From: Chloroflexia bacterium SDU3-3
Lineage (GTDB): Bacteria; Chloroflexota; Chloroflexia; Chloroflexales; Roseiflexaceae
Direction: 5' to 3'
Assembly (NCBI GenBank): GCA_009268125.1
Contig: WBOU01000005.1
Location: forward strand, 248,001 to 312,000
DNA length: 64,000 nt
Shown here: one piece after another, positions 15,704 through 25,147 of the stretch
Layout of the letters: every line of letters begins with the position of its first letter
Position numbering within the stretch: the stretch's first letter is position 1
Translations under genes and position numbers: made by a program
Notes under the pieces: generated by a model
The model's input: the letters and a program-made list of their open reading frames with translations, nothing else
The model's database searches: none
What the model was told of the DNA's origin: nothing

Positions 15704-16783
15704 CTAGCGCAGCACATATTTGAGCACGCCCGCCTGGCGGATGTAGCCCTTGATCTCCATCATGGCCAGCGAGGCCGCCACATCGGCGGCGGCCAGCCCG
15801 CTCGCGCGCCCGATCTCGTCGATGTGGCGCGGCTCGTAGCTGAGCAGCTGCAGCAGCGCGGCCTCCACCGGGTCGGCGGGCAGGGCCTGGCGGGCCTCCT
15901 GCTGGGCGGTGGCCGAGGTCCAGCTGAGCGCATCCAGAATATCCTCGGCGCAGGTGACCATGGCCGCGCCATTGCGGATGAGGCGGTTGGTGCCCGCGCT
16001 CTTCGCGCTGAAGATCTGGCCCGGCACCGCGAACACCTCGCGCCCCTGCTCCAGCGCGAACTCCACCGTGATCAGCGCCCCGCTCTTCGCGCCCGCCTCC
16101 ACCACCAGGGTGCCGCGCGCCAGCCCGCTGATCAGGCGGTTGCGGGCGGGGAAGTTGCTAGGCACCGGCAGCATACCCAGGGGGAACTCGCTGATCAGCG
16201 CGCCGCTGGCCACCATGCGCTCGGCCAGGGGCCGGTTGGTCTCGGGGTAGGGCACATCCACGCCGCAGGCCAGCACGCCGATGGTGCGCCCCGCCGAGTC
16301 GAGCGCGGCCTGGTGCGCCCGCGCGTCGATGCCCAGCGCCAAGCCCGAGACGATGGTGACGCCCGCCAGGGCCAGGTCGCCCGCCAGCCGCGCGGCGGCC
16401 TCGCGCCCGTAGTCGCTGGGGCCACGGGTGCCCACCACCGCCACCGCCCACTCGTCGGCGGGGGCCAGGGTGCCGCGCACATAGATCAGCGGCGGGGGCT
16501 GGGGGATCTGGCGCAGCAGCGGGGGGTAGCCGTCGCTCTCGATGCTGAGCAGGCGCACACCCAGGCGCGCGGCGCGCGCTAGCTCGGCATCCAGGTCGAT
16601 GCGCCTGCGCGTGGCCAGCAGGGCCTCGATGCTCTTGGCATCCAGCCCGCAGGCCATCAGGTCGCCGGGGCTGGCCTGCCAGGCCGCCTCGGGCGTGCCA
16701 AAATGCTCGATCAGGCGCGCCACCCGCGCCGGGCCGATACCCGAGGTGATGTTGAATCCTAGGTAGAAGCGGGTATAGTCCAT
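15704..16783 (-). CDS. dprA: DNA-processing protein DprA (Smf)
   Basis: Binds incoming single-stranded DNA during natural transformation and loads RecA. The 359-residue protein has all three expected parts: an N-terminal helical (SAM/HhH-like) region with SGIGPARVARLIEHFG, a Rossmann-type core with VGTRGPSDYG and SGLALGIDARAHQAAL, then SEFPLGMLPVPSNFPARNRLISGLA, and a C-terminal winged-helix (DprA_WH) domain from about residue 295 ending YIRQAGVLKYVLR. An AAGGAG ribosome site lies before the ATG. It is monocistronic, with a terminator at the 3' end. DprA is widespread even in bacteria not known to be competent, so it does not by itself prove competence. Confidence 0.93.
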   Translation of the reverse strand: MDYTRFYLGFNITSGIGPARVARLIEHFGTPEAAWQASPGDLMACGLDAKSIEALLATRRRIDLDAELARAARLGVRLLSIESDGYPPLLRQIPQPPPLIYVRGTLAPADEWAVAVVGTRGPSDYGREAAARLAGDLALAGVTIVSGLALGIDARAHQAALDSAGRTIGVLACGVDVPYPETNRPLAERMVASGALISEFPLGMLPVPSNFPARNRLISGLARGTLVVEAGAKSGALITVEFALEQGREVFAVPGQIFSAKSAGTNRLIRNGAAMVTCAEDILDALSWTSATAQQEARQALPADPVEAALLQLLSYEPRHIDEIGRASGLAAADVAASLAMMEIKGYIRQAGVLKYVLR

Positions 16784-16938
16784 GCTCGTGCTCCTTGCGA
16801 TCGCTCGTAGCTACGCCGAGTATAGCAGCCGCATGTTACCCCTCGCCAAAACGATGCCCGTTCGCAAAAAACCAATTACCTATGGCTAGTTGGGAAAAGT
16901 GTACTACTTTCCTATGCTTCGCGGGCAGCGCCAGCCAC

Positions 16939-16944
16939 TATAAT
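16939..16944 (+). promoter_or_regulatory. -10 element of the CAP-protein gene
   Basis: TATAAT about 34 bases before the GTG at 16978. Because the predicted transcript would start near 16951, the ATG at 16954 is unlikely to be the start. Confidence 0.45.
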
Positions 16945-16977
16945 CAACGGGAAATGGTACTATCAAGGGAGACCCCC

Positions 16978-17556
16978 GTGCATCAATATGTTCAACAGCG
17001 CCTGCTGCCCCTGCTCGGCGCCCTGCTGATCAGCGGCGCGCTGGCTGCCACCGTGGCCCACGCCGCCACCCTGCAGCCCCAGGCCTACCTGCCGCTGATC
17101 GTCAAGGCCGCCAACACGCCCACGCCCACCGCCACCAGCGTGCCCACCGCCACCCCCGGCGGCCTGCTCAGCGCCCAGGAGCAGCAGACGCTCGACCTGA
17201 TCAACGGGCTGCGCCGCGACGCTGGCTGCAGCGACCTGAAGGCCGTCGGCACGCTGCAGAACGCCGCCGCCGCCCACAACATCGACATGATCACGAATAA
17301 CTTCTTCGACCATGATAGCAGCGATGGCTCTAGTTTCAGCGTCCGAATTACTAAATACGGCTACAAATGGTCGCTGCTGGGCGAGAACATCGCGGCGGGC
17401 TACACCACCCCCGCGTCGGTGGTGAATGCCTGGAAGAACAGCCCGGGCCACTACGCCAACATCGTCAACTGCAAGTTCCAGGACACCGGCCTCTCGGCCA
17501 AGGCCGACAGCGAGGGCACGCTATACTGGACTCAGGATTTCGGCAGGCCCCAGTAG
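16978..17556 (+). CDS. Secreted CAP/SCP-domain protein
   Basis: A 192-residue exported protein. Residues 1-29 form a signal peptide (hydrophobic [19 protein letters not shown], likely cleaved after AHA). Immediately after comes AYLPLIVK (36-43), a motif also found at the ends of two other secreted proteins in this window, then a Thr/Pro linker [16 protein letters not shown]. The CAP domain (PF00188 type) spans about 68-190: [11 protein letters not shown], the conserved His in [24 protein letters not shown] and [20 protein letters not shown]. Bacterial CAP proteins are extracellular and of uncertain function. The GTG start is supported by GGGAG at the right spacing. Single gene with its own -10 element and terminator. 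Confidence 0.88.
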   Translation: MHQYVQQRLLPLLGALLISGALAATVAHAATLQPQAYLPLIVKAANTPTPTATSVPTATPGGLLSAQEQQTLDLINGLRRDAGCSDLKAVGTLQNAAAAHNIDMITNNFFDHDSSDGSSFSVRITKYGYKWSLLGENIAAGYTTPASVVNAWKNSPGHYANIVNCKFQDTGLSAKADSEGTLYWTQDFGRPQ

Positions 17557-17573
17557 GCCGCGCAGCCATACCA

Positions 17574-17610
17574 GCAGGCCCAGGGCAAACGCCCCAGGGC
17601 CTGCTTTTTT
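17574..17610 (+). terminator. Intrinsic terminator of the CAP-protein gene
   Basis: GCAGGCCC pairs with GGGCCTGC, with an inner GGGC/GCCC extension after one mismatch, followed by six T residues. Confidence 0.85.
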
Positions 17611-17645
17611 GCGCCGCGCAGCCGACGCAGCAATTCGGCACATGC

Positions 17646-17651
17646 TATACT
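17646..17651 (+). promoter_or_regulatory. -10 element of the nucleotidyltransferase/mutase fusion gene
   Basis: TATACT 45 bases before the ATG at 17697; no convincing -35. Confidence 0.45.
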
Positions 17652-17696
17652 ACCCCTTGCACAGCAGCAGGCAGCACAGGAGAGAGGAACAGCACG

Positions 17697-20195
17697 ATGA
17701 AGGCTGTGGTCATGGCCGGTGGCGAGGGCTCGCGGTTACGCCCGCTCACGATCAGCCGCCCCAAACCGATGGTACCTATCGTTGACAGACCGGTGATGGA
17801 GCACATCATCGAGCTGCTCAAGAAACATAACATCACCGAGATCGTCGTCACCGTGCAGTACCTCGCCAACGTCATCCAAGATCACTTTGGCGACGGCTCG
17901 GCGTTCGGCGTGCATATCGACTACTCGCTCGAAGACCAGCCGCTGGGCACCGCAGGCAGCGTCAAAAATGCCGAGCACCTGCTCCGAGAGCCGTTCCTCG
18001 TCATCTCCGGCGACGCGCTCACCGACTTCGACCTCACCAAGATCATCGCCGCCCACGACGCCAGCGGCTCTATGGCCACCATCACGCTCACCCGCGTGCC
18101 CAACCCGCTGGAGTACGGCGTGGTGATCATGGACGAGCAGAACAACATCCGCCAGTTTCTCGAAAAGCCCAGCTGGGGCGAGGTCTTCTCCGACACCGTC
18201 AACACCGGCATCTACGTGCTCGACCCCAAGGTGCTGAAGTATATCGAGAAGGGCAAGCCCACCGACTGGTCGAAGGACGTGTTCCCATCCATGCTGCGGC
18301 GCAAAGACCCGATCAAGGGCTATATCGCCGAGGGCTACTGGACCGACGTGGGCACGATCGATGAGTATATGCGGGCCAGCCGCGACTATATGTCGGGCAA
18401 GGTGAACCTGCCGCGCGTGGGCCACCTGCTGGATGGCGAGATCTGGCTGGATGGCGACGCCGAGATCGCCCCCGACGCCCAGCTGTACGGGCCGGTGTAC
18501 CTGGGCCACGGCGTGAAGATCAAGGGCGGCGTGATCGTGCACGGCCCCACGGCCATCCGCGACTACACCGTGGTGGACACCCGCGCCACCATCGACCGCT
18601 CGATCATCTGGCGCAACTCCTACATCGGCGAGCGGGCCGAGCTGCGCGGAGCGATCGTGCTGCGCCAGTGCAACATCAAGAGCCGCTCGGTGCTGTTCGA
18701 GGGCGTGGTGGTGGGCGACCAGACAATCATCAACGCCGGGGCGGTGATCGGCGCGAATGTGAAGATCTGGCCTTCCAAAGAGGTGGATGAGGGCGCGACA
18801 ATCAGCTCCAGCATCATCTGGGGCTCGCAGGGGCGGCGCGTGCTGTTCGGGCGCAACGGCATCACCGGCCTGGTGAACATCGACCTGACGCCCGAGTTCT
18901 GCGCCAAGCTGGGCGCGGCGTTCGGCACCACGCTGCCGCAGGGCTCCACCGTGCTGATGAACCGCGACGCCCACTACACGCCGCGCATGCTCAAGCGCGC
19001 CATGCTGGCGGGCCTCTCCTCATCCGGCATCACCATCGCCGACATCCACAGCGTGCCCATCCCCGTGGCCCGCTTTATGACCAAGGCTAGCGGCGCGGCG
19101 GGCGGCATCCACGTGCGGCTCTCGCCCTTCGACAACCGCGTGGTGGACATCAAGTTCTTCGAGCCGCAGGGCCTCGACATCGACACCGCCACCGAGCGCA
19201 AGATCGAGGGCGTGTTCTTCCGCGAGGACTACCGCCGGGTCTACCTGGATGAGATCGGGCGGATCAGCGACGGCGAGGACATCGAGAGCATCTACACCGA
19301 CGCGTTCTTCGCCGCGCTGCGCGACGACGCGCTGGCCCGCATCACCAAAAACTTCAAGCTGGTGGTCGACTACGCCAACTCCAACCCGTCGCCCATCCTG
19401 GCCAACATCCTGCGCCGCCTGGGGGCCGATGTGGTGGAGCTGAACGCCAACCTCGATGACACGCGGATCTTCCAGACCACCCAGCAGTTCGAGGAGGGAA
19501 TGGAGCGGCTGGCCCGGATCACGCCCGTGCTGGATGCCAGCATCGGCGCGCGGATCGACAGCGGCGGCGAGAAGCTGTTTTTGGTGGACAACACCGGCAA
19601 GCACGTGCCAGGCGTGCAGGCCCTGCTGGCGCTGACCGCGCTGACCATGGCCGTGAACGGCGGCGGCAGCGTGGCGGTGCCCGTCACCGCGCCGCGCGCC
19701 TTCGAGCAGATCGCCGCGCGCTACGGCGGCAAGATCGTGCGCACCCGCGCCACGCTCTCGGCGCTGATGCGCACCGCCTCGCAGAACCGCGACATGCACC
19801 TGCTGGGCGATGGCCAGGGCAACTACATCTTCCCGCACTTCTTCCCAGTGGCCGATGGCCTGTTTGCGATCGTGAAGATCATGGAGCTGCTGGCGCTGCA
19901 CGATCTGCCGCTCTCCGAGGTGATCGCGGGGCTGCCATCCTACCACATCGACCAGACGCGCGTGCCCTGCCGCTGGGAGTACAAGGGCAAGGTGATGCGC
20001 ATCCTCAACCAGCAGTACCAGGACCGCAAGCTGGAGCAGATCGACGGGATCAAGATCGACCTAGGCGACGAGTGGGTGCTCATCCTGCCCGACACCGATG
20101 GGCCGTTCTTCCACGTGATCGCCGAGGGCGCGACCGACGACCACGCCCGCGTGCTGACCGAGAAGTACGCCGGGCTGGTGGCGGGCCTGCAGTAG
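17697..20195 (+). CDS. Sugar-1-phosphate nucleotidyltransferase fused to a degenerate phosphohexomutase
   Basis: An 832-residue fusion. Residues 1-235 are a nucleotidyltransferase ([18 protein letters not shown], then [18 protein letters not shown]), most like mannose-1-phosphate guanylyltransferase. About 255-370 is a left-handed beta-helix of hexapeptide repeats. From about 385 to the end is an alpha-D-phosphohexomutase-like region (PMM/PGM). That last region lacks the catalytic hallmarks: no TASHNP phosphoserine loop (the place reads [17 protein letters not shown]) and no DGDGDR metal loop ([14 protein letters not shown]). So the N-terminal enzyme is probably active and the mutase part is structural or regulatory. 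Similar fusions exist in cyanobacteria and Chloroflexi. AGGAGAGAGG precedes the ATG. GDP-mannose synthesis for glycans is the likely role. Confidence 0.87.
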   Translation: MKAVVMAGGEGSRLRPLTISRPKPMVPIVDRPVMEHIIELLKKHNITEIVVTVQYLANVIQDHFGDGSAFGVHIDYSLEDQPLGTAGSVKNAEHLLREPFLVISGDALTDFDLTKIIAAHDASGSMATITLTRVPNPLEYGVVIMDEQNNIRQFLEKPSWGEVFSDTVNTGIYVLDPKVLKYIEKGKPTDWSKDVFPSMLRRKDPIKGYIAEGYWTDVGTIDEYMRASRDYMSGKVNLPRVGHLLDGEIWLDGDAEIAPDAQLYGPVYLGHGVKIKGGVIVHGPTAIRDYTVVDTRATIDRSIIWRNSYIGERAELRGAIVLRQCNIKSRSVLFEGVVVGDQTIINAGAVIGANVKIWPSKEVDEGATISSSIIWGSQGRRVLFGRNGITGLVNIDLTPEFCAKLGAAFGTTLPQGSTVLMNRDAHYTPRMLKRAMLAGLSSSGITIADIHSVPIPVARFMTKASGAAGGIHVRLSPFDNRVVDIKFFEPQGLDIDTATERKIEGVFFREDYRRVYLDEIGRISDGEDIESIYTDAFFAALRDDALARITKNFKLVVDYANSNPSPILANILRRLGADVVELNANLDDTRIFQTTQQFEEGMERLARITPVLDASIGARIDSGGEKLFLVDNTGKHVPGVQALLALTALTMAVNGGGSVAVPVTAPRAFEQIAARYGGKIVRTRATLSALMRTASQNRDMHLLGDGQGNYIFPHFFPVADGLFAIVKIMELLALHDLPLSEVIAGLPSYHIDQTRVPCRWEYKGKVMRILNQQYQDRKLEQIDGIKIDLGDEWVLILPDTDGPFFHVIAEGATDDHARVLTEKYAGLVAGLQ

Positions 20196-20197
20196 CG

Positions 20198-20243
20198 TAA
20201 AAAAGCCCCGCAGCGCTGGCACGAGCAGCGCTGCGGGGCTTTG
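20198..20243. terminator. Bidirectional terminator between convergent genes
   Basis: A perfect 15-bp stem AGCCCCGCAGCGCTG with a 7-base loop at 20204-20240, flanked by six A residues on the left and TT on the right. It serves the leftward subtilase best and probably also the rightward fusion gene. Confidence 0.85.
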
Positions 20244-20258
20244 CCATGCGGCCAGCGC

Positions 20259-22481
20259 CTAGCGCTGCAGCAGCGGCAGGTAGATGTGCGAATCGACCGC
20301 CGTGCCCAGCACAAACGGCGAGAAGCTGGCGGTGGTGCCGCAGATCCGATTCGCCGCCAGATCATGCGATACGGTGATGTCGTGCCACGCGCCCTCGGCA
20401 AAGTGCCAGAGCCGCAGGTCGCCCTCGGCCAGCCCAGCGGCGGCCAGATCGGCATCCTGATAGGGGAAGCAGACCTGCGCGGTGTGGAAGCTCAGCTGCT
20501 GCTCGGCAAGCTCGAAGTAGCTCGGCAGCCCCTTGATCACCCCAGCGGTCGCAGCCGCCGCGCCATGGTGCGCCGCAACCTGAAGCGACCCAGCGCCCAC
20601 AAGCCCGCCGAACGCCACCGTCACCGGCCCATCTGGCGTCTCCACCGAGGCGCGGACCTCCTCGCCTGGTATGGCTGGGGCCGCAACATCCACCGGCTGC
20701 GCGTTGACCGGCACCAGCCAGGCCACCGATATGCCGCCCGCCGCCGTCACCTGCACGCTGTGCCAGCCAACCGCCGCGGTGTCGCCTGCGGCGGTGGTAA
20801 AGGTCAGGCGGTCGTCGCCCACGTAGGCCGTATCGCGCGGCTCGCCATCCCAGAGCACGGCGCTGCCCGCGCCGAAGCCCTCGCCCGCAACCGTGATAAC
20901 GCGCGGTGCGTCGCCCACCTGCAGCGCATCGGGCAGCAGCGCCGTAATGCTGGGCACCGGTAGCCCAGGTGTCGCCGTGGGCGTGGGCGTAGAGGCTGGC
21001 GCGGTCGCCGTGGGTGTGGATGCTGGCGCGGTCGCCGTGGGTGTGGGCGTAGAGGCTGGCGCGGTCGCCGTGGGTGTGGGCGTGGATGCTGGCGCGGTCG
21101 CCGTCGGCGTGGGCGTGGATGCTGGCGCAGTCGCCGTCGGCGTGGATGCTGGCGCGGTCGCCGTCGGCGTGGGCGTTGCCGAAGTCAGCTGGTAGAGCCG
21201 AGCCAGCGCGGTATCCACACGCAGCGCGCCATAGCCATAGGTCGCATCAAAGCCCGCCGCGCCCAGATCCTGCGCGCCCTGCTCAAGGGCCTGGCGAACC
21301 TGAGCGCGGCTCGCCGAGGGGGCCGCAGCCCGCAGCAGCGCCGCCGCGCCCGCCACATGCGGGCTGGCCATCGACGTGCCCTGCATGAAGCAGTAGGCGA
21401 ACGCGCTGGCCGAGCCGCACGCCGACCCCAGGGTCTGCTGCAGCACGCCGTCGCCGTAGCCGTCGCCGGTGGCATCCGCGCCCATGTTGCCGCCGGGCGC
21501 AGCAATGCCGATCGCGCTGCCGGTGTTGGTGTACGGCGCGGGCGCATCCAGCGCATCCAGCGCGGCCACGGCCAACACGTCGGGGTGGTTGGCGGGGAAG
21601 GAGACCACGCTCTGGCTGGCGTTGCCCGCCGCCGCTACGATCAGCACATCGGCGGCGGTGGCCATCGCGATGGCGTCATTCACAATGCCCGCCGAGCAGT
21701 CGGGCCACAGCCCCGAGCCGACCCCGGCGCAGTTGGTGCCCAGCGACAGGTTGATCACGCCCGCACCGTGTGAGCTGGCCCAGATAATCCCCTCGGCGAT
21801 GTCCGACATGCTGCAGCCGCCAAACGCATTGCAGACCTTGACCGGCATCAGTGTGGCGCTGCCGGCCATGCCCGCGCCGCCCTGGCCGTTGCCGCTACAC
21901 TCGGCCACCGTGCCCGCCACGTGGGTGCCGTGGCCGTTGTCATCCTGCGCCGCTGCCAGGCTGGCCTCGCCGGTGATGGCGCTGTAGGGCGACACAAAGC
22001 TGTGGCAGCCCATGTCGGGCGCGGCGCTGGCGATGCCGGTGTCGAGCACGGCCACCACCGCGCCAGCGCCGGTGGTGGTGGGCCACACCGCCGGGGCGTT
22101 GGTGGCGCGCAGGTGCCACTGGTAGCCGTAGTAGGGGTCGTTCACGTCGGACTGCAGGGAGGCGCTGGCCATGTCGCTGATCTGGATGGTGTAGTCGGGC
22201 TGGGTCAGCTCCACATTGGGCAGCGCACCGATCTCCTGCGCGCGCGCGCCCGCGCTGATGCCCGCCACCAGCGGCACCGAGTACCACGATCCGAACAGAT
22301 GGGTGGCCCCGGCCACCTGGGGCGCGCCGCCCGAGGTGCGCACCAGCACGTGGTCAACCGCCGCTGCGGCGTTGAGCGCGCCGCCCGTGCCAGCCGAGGG
22401 CTGCGGCTGCCCCTGCAGGGGGGCGATAGGGACGATGGACAGGGCAATAGCACACGAAAGGAAGAGGGTGTGAGATGACAT
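20259..22481 (-). CDS. Secreted subtilisin-like serine protease (S8) with YLPL C-terminus
   Basis: A 740-residue exported protease. A signal peptide (about 1-24) and a propeptide-like segment precede the S8 catalytic domain (about 115-430). The triad is readable: D147 in AVLDTGI, H184 in GHGTHVAG and S370 in GTSMASPHVAG. A Thr/Pro/Ala linker of repeated TPTPTATAPAS units follows (coded at about 20969-21187). Next comes an IPT/Ig-like domain (SITALLPDALQVGDAPRVI) and a final beta-rich region ending SHIYLPLLQR. That end resembles the C-terminus of the protease at 59.7 kb and may be an export or anchoring tag. Ribosome site GGAAG. The domain order signal-S8-linker-Ig-tail fits an extracellular nutrient or predation protease. 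Confidence 0.92.
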   Translation of the reverse strand: MSSHTLFLSCAIALSIVPIAPLQGQPQPSAGTGGALNAAAAVDHVLVRTSGGAPQVAGATHLFGSWYSVPLVAGISAGARAQEIGALPNVELTQPDYTIQISDMASASLQSDVNDPYYGYQWHLRATNAPAVWPTTTGAGAVVAVLDTGIASAAPDMGCHSFVSPYSAITGEASLAAAQDDNGHGTHVAGTVAECSGNGQGGAGMAGSATLMPVKVCNAFGGCSMSDIAEGIIWASSHGAGVINLSLGTNCAGVGSGLWPDCSAGIVNDAIAMATAADVLIVAAAGNASQSVVSFPANHPDVLAVAALDALDAPAPYTNTGSAIGIAAPGGNMGADATGDGYGDGVLQQTLGSACGSASAFAYCFMQGTSMASPHVAGAAALLRAAAPSASRAQVRQALEQGAQDLGAAGFDATYGYGALRVDTALARLYQLTSATPTPTATAPASTPTATAPASTPTPTATAPASTPTPTATAPASTPTPTATAPASTPTATAPASTPTPTATPGLPVPSITALLPDALQVGDAPRVITVAGEGFGAGSAVLWDGEPRDTAYVGDDRLTFTTAAGDTAAVGWHSVQVTAAGGISVAWLVPVNAQPVDVAAPAIPGEEVRASVETPDGPVTVAFGGLVGAGSLQVAAHHGAAAATAGVIKGLPSYFELAEQQLSFHTAQVCFPYQDADLAAAGLAEGDLRLWHFAEGAWHDITVSHDLAANRICGTTASFSPFVLGTAVDSHIYLPLLQR
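20969..21187 (-). repeat. Coding tandem repeat: Thr/Pro/Ala linker of the subtilase
   Basis: Six or so imperfect copies of a unit of 24 or 33 bases encoding TATAPASTP or TPTPTATAPAS. Different spellings (GTGGGCGTAGAGGCTGG, GTGGATGCTGG) show active unit turnover. Confidence 0.85.
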
Positions 22482-22761
22482 GGTCGGTGTCTTCCTGCCT
22501 ATCTGTCTGACAAGGACAAACAGCTATTGGCTACAGGATGGTGGGTTTGTCTGGGCTAACTATAGCCCTCGCCCGAACCAGGGCTGTACCATAGAGCACT
22601 TCTAGGTCAGGAGTTCACGAGAGCTGGTAGTTATGCGCCAAATCCAGCTCGAATAGAGAGACATCTCGATCATGTATCGCTTTTTTTGCTTCTATGCTGG
22701 TGATACCATGCGGCAGTCGGCAGCGATTTCACGGGTGAGGGAGAGGGCTGATCACGCGGCA
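22482..22761. other. Intergenic region between the subtilase and tRNA-His
   Basis: About 280 bases with no gene. A TATAGT on the minus strand (22559-22564) is a possible -10 element for the subtilase, about 78 bases before its ATG. Just upstream of it is a small hairpin GCCCT-N-AGGGC. No -35 of quality was seen. Confidence 0.45.
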
Positions 22762-22797
22762 AAATGAAGACCACCCGTTGTATAACGGGTGGTCTTC
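22762..22797 (-). terminator. Intrinsic terminator of tRNA-His
   Basis: A perfect 14-bp stem GAAGACCACCCGTT with a 4-base loop (22766-22797), followed leftward by ATTTTG. It begins four bases after the tRNA CCA end. Confidence 0.8.
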
Positions 22798-22800
22798 TGG

Positions 22801-22876
22801 TGGGGTGCCCGATGGGACTCGAACCCACAACATCTTGATCCACAATCAAGTGCTCTGCCATTGAACTACGGGCACC
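22801..22876 (-). tRNA. tRNA-His (anticodon GTG)
   Basis: A full cloverleaf folds on the minus strand: acceptor GTGCCCG/CGGGCAC, D arm GTTCAATGGCAGAGC, anticodon stem CTTGA/TCAAG with loop TTGTGGA (anticodon GTG), T arm GTGGG-TTCGAGT-CCCAT. The extra 5' G at 22876 faces C73, the special G-1:C73 pair of histidine tRNA, and CCA is encoded at 22803-22801. Confidence 0.97.
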
Positions 22877-22939
22877 ACAGCAACGCGGCGCATTATAGCA
22901 CGCCGCCCGCACGCTGTCAAATAGCTATGCTGGACGCCG

Positions 22940-24988
22940 CTAGGCCAGCCAGCCCGAGGCCCGCCACTCGGCCAGGGCGGCGCGCAGGGCGAAGGCCGCG
23001 CCGGGACGCAGCGGGGCCAGCGCCAGGGCCAGCCGCTCGCAGCGGGCCGCGCCCAGGCGGCGCGCCAGGGCGGCCAGCAGCGCCGCACCGCTGTAGCGCA
23101 GGTAGTCGCCCGCCCACCGGGCGTAGCCAACTGCCCCCAGCACCGCCCAGGCATCCAGCACCACGCGCGGGCGGCGCACCAGCATGCCCAGCACCATCTG
23201 GTGGTAGTCGCCCCAGCGCATCTGGTCGCGGAAGAAGCGCTGCGCCAGATCGGTGCCGAGGTCGCGCAGCACGCCCAGAAAGATATTTTGCAGCACGTTC
23301 ACATCATCCGCCCGGCCCCACGGCTGCATGAAGCGGCTAAACACCCAGCCCAGCGAGGCGTTGGCCTGGTAGGGCGCAACCCAGCGCAGCTGCTGCGGGG
23401 CCAGCAGGCCCTGGCGCAGCGCCGCATCCAGCAGCGCGGTGGTGCGGCCCAGGTTGCGCACGTGCGACCCGAAGCCGCAGAAGGTGAGCGGCGACTGCTG
23501 GGCCGCCGCGTCGCCGATCGGCAGCACGCCGGGCAGCAGCGGGGCCTCCTGCCGCCGCAGGCTGTGGCGCGCGGGGATGTAGCCGAACACCGGCTTGTGG
23601 TGGCGGAACTGCGGCCCGGGCCGCTTGTAGCTGGGCAGCAGCGCGAAGTAGTCTTCGAACAGCTGCAGCAGGCCGGGCGCATCAGGGCGGTGGCGCTTGC
23701 CCAGGGTCTCGTAGTAGAACAGGTAGACCGTCAGCTCGTCGCCGCGCCCTGGGAAGCCCTCCCACATGTACTGCTGGCCGCGCTGGGCGTGGTCGATCGA
23801 GAGCAAGATCTCGCCCACCCCCGGCTGGTGCTGGTCGGGCGCGGCCCCTGGCTGCAGGCCGCTCACCACGGTGCCCACGGTGGGGCACACCGCCGCGAAG
23901 GGCTGGCCCGCGAAGCGCTGGAGCGCCAGCGGCGACGCGCTGCCCATGCCGTCCAGCAGCAGCCGCCCACGGTAGCGCTCGGTGCCGCCGTCGGGCCGGG
24001 CCAGCTCCACCGTCAGCGGGGCGGCGCGGTCGGGTGGCACCAGCACGCGGCGGAAGGCCCGGCCATCCAGCACCACGCCGCCCGCCTGCTCCAGCCTGCG
24101 CCGCGCCATGCGCTGCAGCTCGCCCGCGTCGATGGCCACATCCAGCACGTGGGGCAGCCACAGCTCGGCGGGCCGCTGCTCGCGGTGGAAGCGCACGAAG
24201 CCGCGCTCGTACTCGCGCATCACCACCGCGCCCAGCTCGCCCCAGGTGAACAGGCCCAGATCGACCAGCGCGGCCAGCTCCTCGCGCGAGATGTTCCACT
24301 CGCGGTGGGCGGTGCCGACCTCGCCCCGGTCGAACAGCAGCACGCGCCAGCCGTAGCGCTGGGCCATGGCGGCGGCGTGCAGCAGCCCCAGCCCGCCCCC
24401 GGCGTAGATCAGGTCGAAGCTGGGCAGCGGCTCGGCGCTAGGGCTGGGGTCGGCCACCCAGGCATCCTCGGCGGCGGGGGCGGCCCCAGCGCGGATGGCG
24501 TCCCACGCGGCGTCCAGCCGGGCCACCTGCTCAAGCTGGGGCAGCGCGCCCATGGCCGCGAAGGCGGCGGCGGTGCGCGGGTAGCGCGCGGCCAGCTCGG
24601 CGGGCGGGCGCGGCGCAGGCAGCAGCGCGGGCAGCGCGCCCGCCACCTGCGCGGCCAGCCGCGCCAGCCTGGCCCTGGCCCGCACATAGCCCCACGCCGC
24701 CACCTGCGCGCTGGCCGTCACCCGCACGCGGGTGGTGATGGTGGTATCCTCAAACGCGAACGCCAGCCGGAGCGAGCGATCTGGGCAGGCGGGGCAGGCC
24801 ACATCCAGCGCCACACCATCGCTGGCATCGACCCGCAGCTCGTACAGCTCGCCTTGGTAGCGCCAGTAGCCGCCTAGCCGCCGCAGGCCCGGCAGCAGCT
24901 GTGGCCAGCGCCGCTCATCCAGCAGCGCGGCGCGCAGCTCGTGCGCTGCCACCGCAACCTCGCACCATCTCTGCACCTGCGCCCGCAT
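22940..24988 (-). CDS. CruA/CruP-like lycopene cyclase family flavoprotein
   Basis: A 682-residue FAD-dependent protein. Residues 1-205 are an N-terminal extension; the Rossmann dinucleotide site is FDLIYAGGGLGLLHAAAMAQ, followed by GWRVLLFDRGEVG and the EWNISREEL motif that I associate with the CruA/CruP lycopene cyclases of green sulfur bacteria and cyanobacteria. A second flavin region reads LPIGDAAAQQSPLTFCGFGSHVRN. Predicted to cyclise lycopene to gamma- or beta-carotene at the membrane; a monooxygenase or reductase role cannot be excluded. The ATG at 24988 has AAAGGAG at ideal spacing; 17 codons upstream are not needed. It stands alone, 63 bases from tRNA-His, with no other carotenoid genes in the window. 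Family placement rests on motif memory, not a search. Confidence 0.65.
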   Translation of the reverse strand: MRAQVQRWCEVAVAAHELRAALLDERRWPQLLPGLRRLGGYWRYQGELYELRVDASDGVALDVACPACPDRSLRLAFAFEDTTITTRVRVTASAQVAAWGYVRARARLARLAAQVAGALPALLPAPRPPAELAARYPRTAAAFAAMGALPQLEQVARLDAAWDAIRAGAAPAAEDAWVADPSPSAEPLPSFDLIYAGGGLGLLHAAAMAQRYGWRVLLFDRGEVGTAHREWNISREELAALVDLGLFTWGELGAVVMREYERGFVRFHREQRPAELWLPHVLDVAIDAGELQRMARRRLEQAGGVVLDGRAFRRVLVPPDRAAPLTVELARPDGGTERYRGRLLLDGMGSASPLALQRFAGQPFAAVCPTVGTVVSGLQPGAAPDQHQPGVGEILLSIDHAQRGQQYMWEGFPGRGDELTVYLFYYETLGKRHRPDAPGLLQLFEDYFALLPSYKRPGPQFRHHKPVFGYIPARHSLRRQEAPLLPGVLPIGDAAAQQSPLTFCGFGSHVRNLGRTTALLDAALRQGLLAPQQLRWVAPYQANASLGWVFSRFMQPWGRADDVNVLQNIFLGVLRDLGTDLAQRFFRDQMRWGDYHQMVLGMLVRRPRVVLDAWAVLGAVGYARWAGDYLRYSGAALLAALARRLGAARCERLALALAPLRPGAAFALRAALAEWRASGWLA

Positions 24989-25147
24989 GTCGCTCCTTTC
25001 GTATTTTTCAATCGCGCTGGCGCTCTTCAGCCAATACAACAGTGCCTACGCGCGTTTTGTTTCTTCTTGGACAGTTCTGACGAGATATCCCCGGTTTCTA
25101 TGTACTTTCACTGGTGACACCCCCATCTGGGCCGGTATAGCTTACGT

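Noticed and set aside
20893-21195. Rightward frame encoding VGVGVEAGAVAVG repeats
   Set aside because: Antisense shadow of the Thr/Pro linker of the subtilase.
22801-22876. Integration (att) site at the tRNA-His 3' end
   Set aside because: No integrase, phage gene or direct repeat of the tRNA end was seen in the flanks.
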